Source: Aphanomyces cochlioides
Lineage: Eukaryota > Oomycota > Saprolegniomycetes > Saprolegniales > Verrucalvaceae
DNA length: 64,000 bases
NCBI GenBank assembly: GCA_019828595.1
Contig: JAHQRK010000005.1
Location: forward strand, 3,038,001-3,102,000
Direction of reading: 5' to 3'
The translations under genes were made by a program, and so were the position numbers. Below, in pieces: positions 11,198-22,574 of the stretch; the first letter of the stretch is position 1, and the number at the start of each line of letters is the position of its first letter. The notes under the pieces are model-generated. The model was not told where the DNA came from. It saw only the letters and a program-made list of their open reading frames with translations, and searched no databases.

Positions 11198-12744
11198 CTA
11201 CATGCGTCGCAATCGCGGCGTCAAATTGAGACTCTTCTTTGCTGTGAACGTCGCGCGGTACTGCACGGCGTAGTCGATGACTTCTCGCAACGCCTTGAGC
11301 AGCCAGTCTCGTTGCAACGGATTCTTCATCTTGAGATCGAGCGTTCGTTCTTCCGTGACAAGACTCAAACAACAGTCAGGATCCAAAGTTTGTTTCTTCG
11401 CGGCTTTCTTCAGCACAACTGTCTCAATGCCACCCTCAATGGACTTGACAGAGTGAAGCGGTAGAAATGCAGCACTGCGCTCGCCTTGCTTGGACTGCCA
11501 GTACAGCATACTTGGATGGCACTCGTCGTAGAAGAGTTTGGTGTCGTGTGGCTTGCCTCGACGGCCAAATTTGATAATCTGCAGGTCGTTGATGACGTTC
11601 TTGGCCAGTTGGAGCGTCACGGTGAGCTTGGATTTCGTTTCCAAGAGGCTCTTCTGAGCCTTCGACTTGGCTTGGAGCTCTTCCTGCACTTGTGTACTCA
11701 AATGGCCAAGCTGTGGATACAGCAACTCCTTTGAGAGTCTACAAGATGGTGTTAGATCCCAGGTTGACCGAAGGGATCTCACTCTTTCTGTGTGTACTGG
11801 GATAGCATGTCCCTCAGACGGCCTTTAGCCCATGGCAAGTCGTGCATGACGCCTTTGACGTAGCGTAGCTGTCGAAGCATCAACGCGTTCTGTTGAGGAC
11901 CGAGCTCAAGCACTGGAGTTGGGATCGCACCGGCTGCAGGGTGGAAGCTGAAGAGACTCAGGTTGAGTGGTTTGAATTTCCGAGCGATTTTGATCGCCCA
12001 ACGCTGCTGCGGTGTGTCACCGTCTGCTGCTTTTGTCTTTGGGGTCTTTGTCTTGACCAGGACGAGCTGGTTGGCCATGCCATGCTTGGCAGGACTGACG
12101 CTTACTTTGCCTGGCGCAGTCGCTCAGAACATCGGAAGGCGCGATGACCTACCAGGGCTGTTTTTGCTAGCAACGACTGCCACAGACTTTCGTCGGAGAC
12201 TGCTACGGCGACGCGCCGAGCCTTGGATCGATGAGGTATGACTAGATGTGGACTTGAGTGGCGTGGAAGCTGTCGTGGAGGTAGGAGAGGGCAACGGTCG
12301 TGGAGGTTTGGAGTCGGTCGCAACTGCAATGTGATATTTCGCTCCACGACCAGCAATGGCTGGAGTTTTTTCTTCTGTGTGGTCGGCGGGGTTGTTGTCG
12401 TCTTCAGGTCGAGCGCTGTCTTCGTCAACTTGATTGGATTTCACCCCATCGGATCTCTTGAGAACAATATGATGGAGGCGATCGATCTCTGCGAGGCAAT
12501 TGTTGAGTGTGACGTGCATGGACTCTCTCTCGATGGCGTCAAAGTGAACGAGCTGTTTGAGTTTCATCTTGGTCGTGTCGTCTATCTTGACATGATCGAG
12601 CATCGAGGAAAGAAACTCATGGAGCTGCGAAGTCGACGACGGCGAACACGCTGGTGCTGCTCGTTCCTTTGACTGTGTGTAGCAAAAGGAACCTGTCGCT
12701 CCATCCACGTCGTTCGACTGCCACGTTTGGATCGACGTCGCCAT
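11198..12744 (-). CDS. PH-like domain protein with disordered Ser-rich N-terminus
   Basis: Three exons (12744-12153, 12110-11783, 11738-11198) give 486 residues. Residues 1-200 are low-complexity (Ser/Thr/Pro, basic RRRSSLRRKSVAVV) with one helical segment (KMKLKQLVHFDAIERESMH). The middle exon has a basic-hydrophobic patch (RWAIKIARKFKPLNLSLFSF). The C-terminal 150 residues start with a coiled coil and read like a pleckstrin-homology fold: LQIIKFGRRGKPHDTKLFYD, MLYWQSK, FLPLHSVKSIEGG, CCLSLVTEERTLDLKM, and a last helix RDWLLKALREVIDYA with the invariant PH Trp. It probably binds phosphoinositides or proteins at membranes. Convergent with TMEM14, 16 bp apart. Confidence 0.68.
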
Positions 12745-13215
12745 GCTCGATCTCGAGTGAAAAACAGCTTGTGACCGCCATCACACGCTGGAAGCAGGAT
12801 GAAACGCCCAGCATAAAAATGGACCAATCACAGCCAAGTATGACGAGATTCCACGATTCTGATTGGCTTAATTCAACAAATGAAAACATGGATCCAAATT
12901 AAGAGTTGGGGTTTGAAATTTTATCTCGAGCTATAAATAGAAGTTGTTCCCAAGCAGGACGAGCAGCCAGCACAACACTCGAGAGAGAGAGAGCGCGTGA
13001 TAACGACAGAGGCTCAAATGGCTCGTTCGTTGACTTGTTAGCACTTCGAATGATGGCGCTTCGATTGTCGGAAGTGCGAGGAGGGACCGACCATTGTTTG
13101 AAATCAAGCATCCCTCAGGCTTGAGGATCGACGTCATCGAGGTCAAGATCGCTTTGAGTGGATTGTCTTCTGGTCTGCTGGGCGGTTTACGACGCATTGC
13201 TGTGGCTGGGATGTC
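12745..13215. other. Spacer with possible short coding remnant
   Basis: Contains the PH-protein promoter (GATTGGCTTAATT near 12862, a CCAAT-type box) and a TATA-like TATAAAT near 12933. On the plus strand around 13100-13217 a short coherent run (FEIKHPSGLRIDVIEVKIAL) ends at a TAG, without a visible start. No gene call. Confidence 0.3.
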
Positions 13216-13620
13216 TTAGAGCAGGATAGGGCTGTGGATTTTTCCCCGGCGCAACGAAATGAGATGGTAGAGAGTTTGCCGAAATCTCGCCACGACGGAA
13301 GGAACGAATTGCAACTGCCGAGAACTTAATGCTGACAAGTTGGCATCGTGATTAACGAGCAACATGGCGATTAGCTCGCTGCTTCCTTCTTCAACTGGTA
13401 CCAAGAATGCGGCTTACAATGAATAGCACTCAACCTTCGCGAATTGATTGGTGGCCTTTCAGTGATGTCATCTCAATCTTGAGATCATGAATGGAGGCTT
13501 CCAACGTCGTCGGTATCTCTGCGGCATAAATGCCTGGCAGGGCGTAGTAGCTTGTATCTCCCAGGCTGCACTCTCGGAGATCTCCGTCGGGCTTTGTTTA
13601 AGTCTCTGAAACATTTCAAA
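13216..13620 (-). CDS. Small uncharacterised gene or remnant downstream of MAPEG
   Basis: Two coding stretches appear on the minus strand: SLGDTSYYALPGIYAAEIPT followed by LEASIHDLKIEMTSLKGHQS, then after a probable short intron VPVEEGSSELIAMLLVNHDA and LSALSSRQLQFVPSVVARFR, ending LRRGKIHSPILL. Composition and helix pattern look coding. The N-terminus and splice sites are uncertain and no family is recognised. It could also be a late exon of another transcript. Confidence 0.35.
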
Positions 13621-13673
13621 ACGACATGAAATGTGCATTATGATAGACGTAAGGGACTCCACACTCCTAGTCC

Positions 13674-14165
13674 TTAGACAATGTTGATGTCTTCTAGGCC
13701 AGTGTCCTTGAAAACTCCAGCAATGCCAGCGCAGATCATGACAATGATAGCAATGGCGCCAACGAGGTAAGCAACACTGCGAGCCTTGGACCATGCCCAG
13801 ACGAAGAAGATGGTATGAGCGAGGCGAGCCACAGTGAAGACAATGATGCTGATGCCATTGATTCCCGACTTGCCGCCGCAGAGGATGGATGCCCAGACGA
13901 TAATGAGACCGAATGGGATGTTTTCCAAGTCATTGCCAACAATGCGGGCCCATCGTTTCTCCTCGACAAGAGCTGCCTTGGTCTGTTCTTCAAGGTTGTC
14001 CACGACCAAGCCAAAGTTTTGCTTCTGGTCGGGGGTGTCTTCAGGGGCGCGGAGGCCAGCCGCTTCGCGTTTCTTGGCATGAATCAAGCACGTGACGACA
14101 TACTTGATGTACAAGATGAGCGTGCAGATGATGGCAGTCTTCGGGGCGAACAACACGGAAATCAT
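13674..14165 (-). CDS. MAPEG-family protein (microsomal glutathione S-transferase-like)
   Basis: Intronless, 163 residues, four hydrophobic helices. The motif RIVGNDLENIPFGLIIVWAS is the MAPEG/MGST1 signature (…NDLENI…), preceded by RAPEDTPDQKQNFGLV on the cytosolic loop. MAPEG enzymes are trimeric ER or mitochondrial membrane proteins that conjugate glutathione or reduce lipid hydroperoxides (MGST1, PGES branch). A second, frameshifted homologue lies near 41.4-41.8 kb. The family is confident; substrate is not. Confidence 0.9.
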   Translation of the reverse strand: MISVLFAPKTAIICTLILYIKYVVTCLIHAKKREAAGLRAPEDTPDQKQNFGLVVDNLEEQTKAALVEEKRWARIVGNDLENIPFGLIIVWASILCGGKSGINGISIIVFTVARLAHTIFFVWAWSKARSVAYLVGAIAIIVMICAGIAGVFKDTGLEDINIV

Positions 14166-15740
14166 CGACTTGAGGGCGACACAAGCTAATTAAAAATGCA
14201 CAAAGAAGGGCATGACGACGGAGATTCCAAGGGAAAACGGTCCAGAAGAGTAGCACCGCAACTTTTTGAGCTTCAACGACGAGAAAATTTGAAGTGTATG
14301 AGCGGCTAGAAAGGCACGTATGTCTCACAGGACGCTGTATCAAGTCGAAGGTTTCATGGCGAGTCCTTCTCTCTAGAGTATTTCCAGCTCAATGGGACCT
14401 CTAAAGTCAGTGGCTTGATCCTTCATCATACATGGAACCCAGGGGGGAAAGCTCAGGCGAGATATGGCGGACGCCCTTTCGCGTGGACATTCCCGTGCTA
14501 AAATCGCTGCACCTTCATGCGATTGGACTTGGCTCCGTGGCTCAAAAGATCAAAGGTTGATCTTCAAGGGAGGATTCGAGACATCCAAGCAGGCCAGACA
14601 GATCTTTGTTGAAGAACTGTGCTTCCAGCGCATCTTGAAACGCACGTGAATCTGCAGGACGCAAATATTCCAGTGAAGTCGCACTTCTTTAATCGAAGCT
14701 TGACAAGCCAATGAAGGGAGTCGCGTGCATGAACGCGAAATATTCCAGACGCAGTGTCCAGAGATGCAATAGCCGCCCTTTCTCTTCTGGAACTTGAAGC
14801 TGCGGGTCTTCGCGAGTATGCTACAGCCACGTCATGGGTTCCTTGGCCTGAGTCATTGCGGATGAATCTCCTATTCAGTTGCTGGAAGCCTGTGCTGCGC
14901 TGAGAGAACTGAGTGCAGATTGAGGTACTGCGGCACTCCTTGATCGTTGAAAGTGGTCTCTTGTCATAAGCCATGGATAAATATCACCTTGGATAATCGA
15001 CGCTGTGTATGCGGCGGTCACATGGTCATCCTTGCAGGATGATCTTTGCGATCAAACCAGTATGCACGAGACAGAGAGAAGACGACAAGGGCAGCCGTCA
15101 GCATGGATATGTGTCCAGATATGCACAAGTTGCGATGTTCCACGAACTTGCATGGAGAGAATGGTTCCAACAAAACTGGGATTGGTGTGATTTGGCTTCC
15201 ACTGACGACACGATGTCAATCGAATTCAGAAAATTTGGCGACGGATTATCAATGCACGAAAGTCTAATCAAGACAAACAGCTACAGTCTGTAGCCCTACG
15301 AGACTTGGTGATCTTTGCGTGTCAATCAATGCTTCAATCAAGCACAGCGCGAGTATTCCAAGTGATGAAGTGAGACCTCGGCAGACAAAGTGATGCTTAA
15401 GCCATTTTTCGACTTTTGAGATAATCAGCTTTGAATCTGAAGTACCACTCTTTCAGCCACCTCCACTTCATTTGAGATATGGGAAGAAATTGTAATAAAA
15501 TAAAGCATTCATTATATTGTCTTTTTCACCCAAATTTGTATTTTTTTACCAAAATCGAATTCTATTCCAAATCGATTCGATCATACTGAAGTCAAGTATA
15601 AATGGAAAGTATGGCAAGTGTCCCAAATTAATTACACGTGTGTCTGGGTGTGTTTTGCGTGAATTAGGTGAATACTCGATTCGGATTGGCTGAGCGATTT
15701 CAGATCAATTTGAAACTATGATAGAAACATGATCATTTTG
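14166..15740. other. Gene-poor spacer
   Basis: No gene with a conserved domain was found. Open frames between 14.5 and 15.3 kb lack recognisable protein features. The AT-rich part at 15480-15720 resembles the reverse complement of 10480-10680 (CGAGTATT…CGCAAAACACAC in common). Confidence 0.4.
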
Positions 15741-15748
15741 TCTTGGAG

Positions 15749-15880
15749 TGTGATAGGAAATCTATCACAGTTGCCTGAAATCCGTTTTTCAATAAATGTT
15801 TTTGACTTGATTTCAGTATACAAATCCGAAATGCGCAAAATTCTGAGCAACTGTGTTAGAGATTCTATCACAGTTGCTCA
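15749..15880. repeat. Two palindromic hairpins with TGTGATAG/CTATCACA arms
   Basis: TGTGATAGGAAATCTATCACA (15749-15769) is a perfect palindrome around a 5-nt centre. At 15844-15880 arms TGAGCAACTGTGTTAGA and TCTATCACAGTTGCTCA flank a 3-nt loop with one mismatch. A third copy lies at 16603-16623. Confidence 0.7.
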
Positions 15881-16602
15881 ACAAATGAATATTGGCAGAT
15901 ATCAAGCATCATGCACTCGCATGCTTAAAGTCTAGCCGACAAATAAAGAAGCCGAATCTTTGTTGAACGTCTAGCACAGATATAAGCTATAGTAGCTGCA
16001 ACACAACATCACGATTGTTGGCGTGTTATGCGCCCACTCGCTTAATTATACTGGAAGCATAGTCAAATGGCTAAAGCATAAAACACAAAACACTGTAGAT
16101 TTCATGAATTTCATACGATTCATGAATTAAAGCACAAGCAAAAGTCAAAAGTAATGATGACGGATTTGATCTCCACACCTTCGCCTCACAACTTATTATC
16201 CTATCAGGTTTTGACGTTGCAACGTCAAAGTTTGAATGATTCATGAACCTTGTGGATTCATGTTGGATAATGAGATAATTCAATTGATTATTGCTCTACT
16301 GCCTACTGCTCATGAGGTAGTGGAGAGATGCGAGAACTATCACAATTCGTGTGTGTAAAATGTAATTAGACTGCAGTGCAGGTGTTCAAAGTGTCGATTT
16401 GTCATTTGAATAGCCCGGGTTGGGGAACGACGAGCAACGCATACCGAGTACATTGTACCTCTACGTGTTGAGTGGAATCAAAGGTTTCCTTTTCTGTCTT
16501 TCTTGTTAAACTTATCTGTCAATGCTCCACGAGGTTCATGGTCTGTTTTCGTCTACCAAGTCAATTCATCAGATTAACTTCCAATCATATTGCGTTATAT
16601 GG
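15881..16602. other. AT-rich spacer between related hairpins
   Basis: Non-coding, with short repeats of TTCATGAATC type around 16100-16260. No gene seen. Bounded on both sides by the same palindromic motif, so it could be part of a mobile sequence. Confidence 0.35.
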
Positions 16603-16623
16603 TGTGATAGGATTCCTATCACA
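16603..16623. repeat. Third copy of TGTGATAG hairpin
   Basis: TGTGATAGGATTCCTATCAC then A, followed by GTTGCC as in the copy at 15749. It lies just upstream of the decayed transposase gene. Confidence 0.65.
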
Positions 16624-16700
16624 GTTGCCGTCATTATATACATTTCGGACCCCCTCACAATTTCGAATGAAATTGACAATATTACGGACAATAAAATAAA

Positions 16701-18580
16701 ATGAGTGACCATGCTGAAAGTTCCGATGGCGCTGGGTCCGAGTCTGCGTGGTGCGCTGAAGGCTCCGACGAGAGCGAATATGTACTGGAATGACTCTGAA
16801 GCCAACGATAGCATGAGCGACGACAGTGACGGTTCAGGCCAAGCCATTGTAGAGAACCCCTCGAACTCTTGTGATCCTTACGCGACGGAGTGTTGCGACA
16901 AAATTGCAAAGTTGGCAAAGAGGAGATCTCTAACTTTCTCGCTTCAGCGGCATTAATGTCTAAGCGCGAAAAGCAAACCTGTATGGCGACATGCCTCTCA
17001 CTGCTGTGGAAATCAAAGACAGAACCCAACGAAGCCACCCCAGGCAAGAGTTCGCTTTACTTATCGAATCCCCCTTGTTGGAGATGTGTGCCGAGCGACG
17101 TTTGCTGAGTGTTTTGGAGTGTCAAGCCCGACAATTGACCGCTGTCGCCAGCGCATTGCGAAGGGTCTTGTGACAGCAAAGGAACTCGGCAACCAGAAAA
17201 ACAAAAATGCCTATGTGATCAATGTCCAGAAGGTCGTCGAATGGTTTGAGGCTTTTGCAAAACAAGTCGGCGAAGTCGTGCCAGTCAAGAGTGCGAACAA
17301 AATCCACTTTGGACGGTGCTGTCTTAAAACAAGTCGCCTCAAAACTCTACACTTTTCTGCCTTCGTATATGACTGGGCAATCAATATTGAACGAATACGA
17401 ACAGTTCGTTGCTGCCGGCTTGGAACGAATTCGTCTGCCATCGGAGCGTTCCTTTCGGCGCATCGTTCAGCGCGAATGCAAGTCAATTCTTGTGCGATCG
17501 CCCCAAGCAAACGTCTGCGATGCTTGTACAGTATACAAGAACACTATGTCTGATGCGAAAGACGCCGAAGTATTTGCTTTGCATGTCCAAACAGCAAGGC
17601 AAATGAGGTATAAACATCATTTTGTTTGCCGCAATCTAATGTGTACCCTTAGGCATATTTACAACGAAGACTGCAGCAAAGCCTCCGAGTCTTATGTTGT
17701 GTTGACCATGGATTATTCTCAAAATCTGACACTACCCAATGCTGCCTCCACGCCGTCGCAATGGTATTTTTTGTCGCTTGTCAGTATCTCGGTGTTTGGC
17801 GTGTTTCATGTTGGCCTCTCTGAACAAACGAATTTCGTGTACTCGGAGAAGGTTGGCGGCAAAGGCAGCAATGAAGTCATCTATATGCTGGACAAGTATT
17901 TCCAGCAAAAATCAGTCCTTGATGGCAATAAGTCCTTAGCTCTGCATGCTGACAACTGCGGTGGCCAAAACAAGAACAATTATGTGATCAAGTTTTTGCT
18001 CATGGCAACGTTTACCGGAAGACTCCATCGTGTGGACTATAACTTTTTTGTGAAGGGACATACTAAAAATTCGTGCGATCGTGGTTTTGGCTGCTGGACA
18101 TTTGATCACATTGTCCAGGCTGTTCAATCCTCGTCATCGTCAAACAAATGTGTGACCCTGGAAAGTGAAGAGAAGCCGTTTTCCGACTACAAGCCAGTTG
18201 TCGACGAATTGTTTTCGAATCTTCAAGGCATTCAGAAGTATCAAATGTTCAGAATGCAAAGCAGCGAGCCTGGTGTTGTTGAATGCCGCCGCTACCCAAG
18301 CGACGAACCAAAAAGATTTGACCTCTGACGTACGTACGATGGAATTGTTGTTGACAGTGACCGAGCGCTAATGTTGTGGGAGCAAGCGCAAGCGATAGAC
18401 CGTCCTCGGTTCAATCCTGAGAAGGCTCGAGACTTGTACAAGAAGATTCGCCCATACGTGCCACTGCAATTTCGCAACTGCGGCTACTACGACAAGCCAA
18501 ATGAGGCAGTGACCGAAGCTGCTAAACGAGTCAAGCGAGCCAGAGCACAACAACAAAAGCGAAAGCGGCTTGATGATTAA
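16701..18580 (+). pseudogene. Decayed DUF7869-type transposase-like gene
   Basis: From an ATG at 16701 (acidic MSDHAESSDGAGSESAW) the reading passes through several frames: CCDKIAKLAK, EEISNFLASAALMSKREKQT, RFTYRIPLVGDVCRATFAEC, then after a one-base shift near 17290 a long frame with YEQFVAAGLERIRLPSERSF, CDACTVYKN, VVLTMDYSQNLTLP, ALHADNCGGQNKNNYVIKFL and VKGHTKNSCDRGFGCWTFD. An in-frame TGA (18326-18328) separates this from a C-terminal YDGIVVDSDRALMLWEQ…. The DYSQN, HADNCGGQNKN and GHTKN-D motifs are typical of a transposase-like family common in oomycetes (DUF7869), with an RNase H-like fold inferred. Multiple shifts plus the nonsense codon mark it inactive. Confidence 0.75.
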
Positions 18581-18681
18581 CTGAGCACTTGAACACGATG
18601 TATACTTGATTCAATAAATGTTACTCAGCCAACAAACAAAATGATGTTTAATTGCTGACACGTCATACAAAATGATGGCTA

Positions 18682-19048
18682 AAGGCGCCTCTGGATGCCA
18701 CACTTTATGCCATAAAACGACGCTTTTTGCAATAAATAAAAAATATGGAATATCAATATTTGTGCATCTGGATGACAAAATATGACACAAATTTATTCCA
18801 ATTTTATCTTGAGAAATAGGCGTATTATGGCATAAAATAAATGGAGGAAATTCCTCCATTTTTTCTGTTATATCGCATTTCCTTTGAGTTTTTGTGAAGA
18901 ATTGAGCTTTCTTTGACCTGATTCGCTTGGTATCCAGACATTTTCACATGGAATATCATTTATTGCTTTTTGAAAATTTGGTTCAAAAATGTAAATGTCA
19001 AAAAGTAAAAATGAGATAAGATTTATGACGTGGCATCCAGACCAGGCC
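18682..19048. mobile_element. Stowaway-like MITE (TA target duplication)
   Basis: Left end after TA: AAGGCGCCTCTGGATGCCAC; right end is the reverse complement of GGCCTGGTCTGGATGCCAC followed by TA. Non-coding AT-rich interior. Terminal GTCTGGATGCCAC is shared with the element at 34467-35017. Confidence 0.65.
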
Positions 19049-19680
19049 TAACGAAATTTAAAAAAAATCATCAAAAAATTTACCGGAAAAATCCGGTTAA
19101 TTTTTTTTATTTTTGCTGTTTGAGCATCTTCCAGTACGTTTTTAGCCAATTGGACGCCAGAAATCGGTAGATCGTGTCGAGTATTATTCAATGGTGAAAT
19201 AAAAAAAAATTGAAAAAATTGAAAGCCGCGGCAAGGCCGTCACGCCGACAACCATTTCTCAATAACCATGACGAGTTCTGGGGATATTAAGCCGTCAAAA
19301 TGTAGCTAAGATAACGCTCTATCGCCCTGTATAGCTAACTCCAACTTCAACAAAACCCCTTAAGCATCATTTGGTCTGCCGGGGTCTCATATTATAGATA
19401 TATGCATATATTATTCAATCAAATGCCTCAATAAGTCACATTGATTGGATAAATATTCAAGCATCCACTACGCCATGGAGCTTGACACACACAACCTTCA
19501 GCGAAGTCGCAAGGTATAAGCTGTGCAAGTCAGCCATGTGCTGCATAAGGTCACATGAGTGATAGCTCGTGAAAACTAAAACACGAAAGCCCCACAGTGA
19601 TTCTCAGGCACAAGTAAAAGGAATCCCCAATAAATGAAAACAATTTATTTACACTGTTAAAAATGAACACAGAATAAAAG
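19049..19680. other. AT-rich spacer
   Basis: Contains a small hairpin (ACCGGA-AAAA-TCCGGT near 19083) and A/T runs. No gene recognised. Confidence 0.4.
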
Positions 19681-19690
19681 GCATACAGCG

Positions 19691-19761
19691 TCCGGATAAC
19701 AACACTTTATCCGGCCATAAGCGGGAAAAATGCGCCCGGATAACAACTTTCATCCGGATAA
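19691..19761. promoter_or_regulatory. Cluster of CCGGATAA motifs upstream of the Merlin gene
   Basis: Four CCGG-centred motifs in 70 bp (19691 TCCGGATAA, about 19709 ATCCGG, about 19735 CCCGGATAA, 19753 TCCGGATAA), 60-130 bp before the likely Merlin ATG at 19824. Similar motifs precede host genes elsewhere in the window. Confidence 0.5.
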
Positions 19762-19823
19762 TAGCGGTCAACTTAAGCTTCCAAGTCAACCAAGGCCCCA
19801 CTACGTCTTTCGCTTCCCATAGC

Positions 19824-20268
19824 ATGACGACGTCAAAAGAGAAGTCGGCCAAGAAACGGTGGTCATAAAACCCCACGTCGTGGGGACCTTGCGCATTGCG
19901 TGGCTGCAACGACAAACGAGCTAGACTGTGAGCAGTGGCGCCAGCGTGTTTACTTGATCAAGTCATCGGCACACTGCGCCAAATGTGGCAATTCTATGAA
20001 ACTGTCGTTGACGAAGGACAAGCCATCACGCTGCTGATGCACAAGGGCCGCTTGTGACGGCTACGAGTTGAGCACTAAGCACGGCTCTTTTTTCGCCGGC
20101 CCACCAGTATCATTGTGCCAGTCTATACGACTCATATGAGACTGAGCTCCTGAAAAGCCTGTGCTCAAGGCAAGCGTGAGAAGAAAGTGTCAAAGCCTTT
20201 TACGATCGACTTTGCCAATGGTGCCGAGGCAATTGCCCCCAGGAGCTTTTGTCTGATGAAACGCAGGT
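19824..20268 (+). pseudogene. Merlin transposase, 5' part (split by insertion)
   Basis: From ATG at 19824 (MTTSKEKSAKKRW) the sequence leads, with frame damage, to EQWRQRVYLIKSSAHCAKCG, NSMKLSLTKDKPSRC, a stop where a Trp is expected, CTRAACDGYELSTKHGSFFA: the zinc-ribbon head (CxxC…C…C, then GSFF) of IS1595/Merlin transposases. It continues as AFYDRLCQWCRGNCPQELLS up to a splice-donor-like GTATT at the insertion point. The rest of the gene resumes after 25270. Confidence 0.7.
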
Positions 20269-20474
20269 ATTAGAGAGATTTCGGTGGGCCGTTGTTCCGG
20301 TTCTCGCTCCGTTCCTTTTCCCAAATCTGGTTGAGCGGGAAGGAAACGACGGTCAGCAACTGTGATTTCGGTGGAACAGCGTTGTTCTGCTTCCGGATAT
20401 CGACAAACCGGATATTAAGGGGTCTTGGCAATCAGGATTTTCATTTCCCATCACACCTTGGACTGCACGCTGCT

Positions 20475-21536
20475 ATGTCTATGTCGCACTCTCAAGACAG
20501 CTTGGTAATTCTATCTTTGTTCGCCAAGACACCTCGTCTCCGCAAGGTACTGGCTCTCCTAATGATTGACGCTTACGTTGAACGCCCGTTGATCCCCGAT
20601 GTACGCTTCTGCATTGACGCATACTCCGATGGCAACGCTCGCCGTGATTTTCGCTTTGGAGTGGCAGGGATCAAGAAGCTTGCGCTTCTTTTGGGCCTGC
20701 CAGCAGTCATTATAACTCCTGATCAACGTCGAGTCTGCAGAGACGAAGCCATGTGTATTGTGCTCAATCGCTTGGCATTCCCCAAACGCTACTACGATAT
20801 GACACGAATGTTTGGAAGGTCTGAGGCCAGTCTGTGTGCCATATTTCTCTATACAATACACGACATTTACGACAGATTTCGCGATCCTATATTTTTCAAC
20901 TTGAAACTCGTGGACAAAAATATGGCCAAGTACTGCTCAGCAATTCAAAGCAAGGGTGCTCCACTAGCTTCTGTGTATGGATTTATCGATGGCACGAAGC
21001 TACAAACATGTCGTATCACTTCAAACGATGACTCCTTGAACCTACAAAAGCAAATTTACAGTGGACACAAGCGCATACACTGCTTAAATTACCAGGCTGT
21101 GTCCGCGCCCGATGGAATTTGCATTCATTTTTGGGGCCCACTGGAAGGCCGCCGCCACGATACAACAATGCTTCGACGCAGTGGACTTTTTGAATACTTG
21201 GCGACCAAGCCAAGTATATTCAACAAGAAATACATCTATGGGGATCCAGCGTACGCTATCAATGATTTTATCCTCAGTAGGTACAAGGGAAGTAAATTAA
21301 CTTCACTGATGGAGGATTTCAACAAATTTATGAGTCGAGTCCGCCAAGCTGTGGAGTGGAATTTCAAAATTATGAAGAGCTTATGGGCTTTCATAACATT
21401 CAAAAACATGGCCAAGGTACGATTATCGCCTGTTGCGAAGATTGTTGTGGTTGCAATGCTTTTGACAAACTGTCATTGCTGCTATAAAGGTGGCAACCAA
21501 ATAAGCAAATTTTTTAGATCTTTCCTCCAACGCTAG
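20475..21536 (+). CDS. PIF/Harbinger transposase 1 (HARBI1-like, DDE_Tnp_4)
   Basis: Intronless. The ATG at 20475 (MSMSHSQDSLVILSLFAKTP) is the first in a frame that is open upstream. The catalytic core is visible: ASVYGFIDGTKLQ (first Asp), the HHD-like WGPLEGRRHDTTMLR, YIYGDPAYAI (second Asp) and VRQAVEWNFKIMKSLW (Glu), in the order of Harbinger DDE nucleases. An N-terminal helical region (YYDMTRMFGRSEASLCAIFL) matches the helix-turn-helix-like segment of the family. No frame damage seen, so the protein could still be made. Motifs CCGGATAT at about 20395-20415 lie 60-80 bp upstream of the ATG. Confidence 0.85.
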   Translation: MSMSHSQDSLVILSLFAKTPRLRKVLALLMIDAYVERPLIPDVRFCIDAYSDGNARRDFRFGVAGIKKLALLLGLPAVIITPDQRRVCRDEAMCIVLNRLAFPKRYYDMTRMFGRSEASLCAIFLYTIHDIYDRFRDPIFFNLKLVDKNMAKYCSAIQSKGAPLASVYGFIDGTKLQTCRITSNDDSLNLQKQIYSGHKRIHCLNYQAVSAPDGICIHFWGPLEGRRHDTTMLRRSGLFEYLATKPSIFNKKYIYGDPAYAINDFILSRYKGSKLTSLMEDFNKFMSRVRQAVEWNFKIMKSLWAFITFKNMAKVRLSPVAKIVVVAMLLTNCHCCYKGGNQISKFFRSFLQR

Positions 21537-21606
21537 AGGAGTACTTGGACATTTACAACATTGCAGAATTGTAATGATCTAACAGAGAGAGATTACTGTA
21601 CATTAC

Positions 21607-22250
21607 TTTTTAATCAATGCCTCTAGCAACTTCATCATCATATCCCTGTCTTGTCGACGTTCTTCACGGTCTTGTTCATATTGAAACCGTCGGAATTCCA
21701 GCTCGGCTTTGGCATCCTCATGCATGATAGCGACCATTTTGAGCAATTTGTTTCCACCTCCGCCGTTGTCTCCCCTTCGCTGTCAGATGGCGGCATTTCT
21801 CGTTTGCCTAATGACTTCATGGCTTCGTCTCGGACGATTGCGCCCGCTTGTTCATTCCGCACGGCGTCCAAACGAGACTTTTCAGAACGAGATGTCTCTT
21901 CTGACTTGGTATTATCTAGAAGCTCAACGAGTTCGTCAAGTAGAGCGGTTCTCTCACTGCGTCCTCTGCTATGCCAGAGGCTGACTTGGACTTATTGGAC
22001 GATTCTCGGTGCTCCTTAATCATAATATCAAATCGATTTTGCGCTTTCATTCCACTGAATCCTTCTCGCTTGAACTCTTCAAGTTCTCGAAGATTCGTGG
22101 CCACACTCTCCCATGCATCCATCACTTCCCCTCGCTTCGCTTGACATGGGAGTTCAGCACAAATCTGACGGAGGAGCAAGACATCTTCCTCCTCGTTGAA
22201 GCACCGGCGACATTGAGAAGTCGGGGAATGACTCCTTCCCCTCAGAGCCA
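21607..22250 (-). pseudogene. Harbinger 1 Myb/SANT-like accessory protein, frameshifted
   Basis: The N-terminal part (MALRGRSHSPTSQCRRCFNE, EEDVLLLRQICAELPCQAKR, AWESVATNLRELEEFKREGF) is a Myb/SANT-like trihelix domain as found in the second Harbinger protein, which brings the transposase to DNA and the nucleus. The frame shifts between KSASGIAEDAVRE and the segment with RTALLDELVELLDNT, and again near the GGGG after PPSDSEG. The C-terminal coiled coil (ELEFRRFQYEQDREERRQD, RDMMMKLLEALIKK) is in another frame. One junction might be a short intron, but the G-run shift looks like decay. Confidence 0.6.
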
Positions 22251-22574
22251 TCGTCGACGATTGGTCAACAATGACCGATAGGCCTTTGGAAAACGGGAAC
22301 CGGAACAACGTGCTTGTCGTTTGGGGCCTCTTTCAAGTAGATTTTTTCACCATCCCTGTTTTGGGTCAAAATGATCTCCCAAGTTGTGTCGTCACTGTTT
22401 GATCGGATTTCTATCCAATTATTCTCTCATTCTGGATCCCACATATCTTGAATCTAATTGGATGAAACATGTTTCATCACATTTTAAATATCAAAATTTC
22501 TACTGTTTTGATTGGCTATTTGACTTCGCGGTCGTCTGGCATCTTTGGCGGCAATTGTCCACTTTTCTTTGTGA

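Noticed and set aside
14464..15290. Open frames of 60-136 codons in both strands
   Set aside because: No domain, no splice logic and no consistent codon use; not called as genes.
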